Source: Calditrichaceae bacterium
GTDB lineage: Bacteria > Calditrichota > Calditrichia > Calditrichales > Calditrichaceae
Length of the DNA stretch: 5,694 nucleotides
Assembly: GCA_024763405.1 (NCBI GenBank)
Contig: JANTFQ010000165.1
Coordinates: 1-5,694, forward strand
Direction: 5' to 3'
Part shown: positions 5,296-5,694 of the stretch, piece by piece
Numbering within the stretch: position 1 is the first letter of the stretch
Layout of the letters: each line of letters begins with the position of its first letter
Program-made: the position numbers and the translations under genes
Notes under the pieces: generated by a model
What the model was told of the DNA's origin: nothing
The model's database searches: none
Seen by the model: the letters and a program-made list of their open reading frames with translations, nothing else

Positions 5296-5694
5296 TATTT
5301 ATCCGTGAGACGTTTGAGTTTGTCTGACACCTGATGGCGATAGGCTTCGAGTAATTGGCGGGCCGCCTGGAGTTTTTCCAGCAATTGCGCATAGGTTAGC
5401 GGCTGCGCCTCTGCCGAAAACGGATTGGTGTTATTTTGGATTTGATTTAGAATACGGAAAAAACTAAGTGCTTGCGCGTTGGCGGTAACTAAATTGCGCG
5501 CGCTTGCGGCGTTCCCGGAATAATCCATTCCCTCGGTTCCCAGAGATTTATCAGCAGAAGTGGTAGACGTTTGCAGCATACTGCTCTCTTCCATTTCCTG
5601 CATAAATTCTTCGGCCTTGGATTCCAGGGCGGCGATTTCACCGATTTCCACTTCCTTTTCCTGCAGGATTTTAATTTCGGCCGTGAGTTCGCTG
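5295..5694 (-). CDS. Coiled-coil protein of unknown function, C-terminal part (runs off the window)
   Basis: The reading frame is open to the window edge, so only the last 132 residues are visible and the true start lies outside. A GTG at 5649-5651 is in frame, but the 14 codons before it read SELTAEIKILQEKE and continue the same charged heptad pattern, so it is very unlikely to be the start. The visible part begins with a Glu- and Lys-rich coiled coil of about 38 residues. A Ser/Thr/Gly/Asn-rich linker of about 35 residues follows (from SSMLQTSTTSA), then a helical C-terminal domain (ALSFFRILNQIQ...LLEKLQAARQLLEAYRHQVSDKLKRL). No transmembrane segment is seen. It overlaps the beta-barrel gene by one base, so the two are probably co-expressed and perhaps act together at the envelope; that partnership is inference. 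I do not recognise the family. Confidence 0.75.
   Translation of the reverse strand, partial: SELTAEIKILQEKEVEIGEIAALESKAEEFMQEMEESSMLQTSTTSADKSLGTEGMDYSGNAASARNLVTANAQALSFFRILNQIQNNTNPFSAEAQPLTYAQLLEKLQAARQLLEAYRHQVSDKLKRLTDK

Noticed and set aside
5295..5651. A complete 118-residue gene starting at GTG 5651
   Set aside because: The frame stays open to the window edge and the upstream codons continue the same coiled-coil pattern, so the gene is treated as partial.

Overview
The window reads as an ordinary chromosomal stretch of a Gram-negative, moderate-GC bacterium. Two proteins have Sec signal peptides and one of these looks like an outer-membrane beta-barrel. The non-coding DNA is full of short hairpin repeats: CTGGATTCCCGC...GGGAATGACAG units, a C6/G6 three-way-junction repeat, and an AGATTTCTC...TTCGAAATGAC unit. 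Together with a DUF4846 protein and a B12-type radical SAM protein, this suggests the Fibrobacteres-Chlorobi-Bacteroidetes side of the tree, for example a Calditrichota- or Ignavibacteria-like lineage. That placement is an inference from style and not a proven taxonomy.

Layout: 1-325 is non-coding, with one short repeat. 326-1240 (+) encodes a TIGR01777/YfcH-type NAD(P)-binding epimerase-like protein. 1241-1510 is a cluster of three repeat units in alternating orientation (BIME-like); the last unit runs into the annotated start of the next gene. 1511-2374 (+) encodes a secreted DUF4846 protein. 2375-2802 is a gap holding a 286-bp MITE-like element (perfect 16-bp terminal inverted repeats, near-perfect 8-bp target duplications) that carries two further structured repeats. 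2803-4281 (+) encodes a cobalamin-binding-type radical SAM protein with a DUF4070-like tail. Convergent to it on the minus strand are 4303-5295, a signal-peptide-bearing probable outer-membrane beta-barrel, and 5295-5694, the C-terminal part of a coiled-coil protein that runs off the window edge. These last two overlap by one base (TAATG).

The three plus-strand genes are separated by repeat-rich gaps and show no sign of forming one pathway. The two minus-strand genes form the only clear operon. I see no defence system, CRISPR array, RNA gene or intact transposase. The most interesting signal is the MITE-like insertion: it ends 23 bp before the radical SAM start codon and appears to have split that gene's leader, leaving the ribosome binding site on one side and any original promoter on the other.
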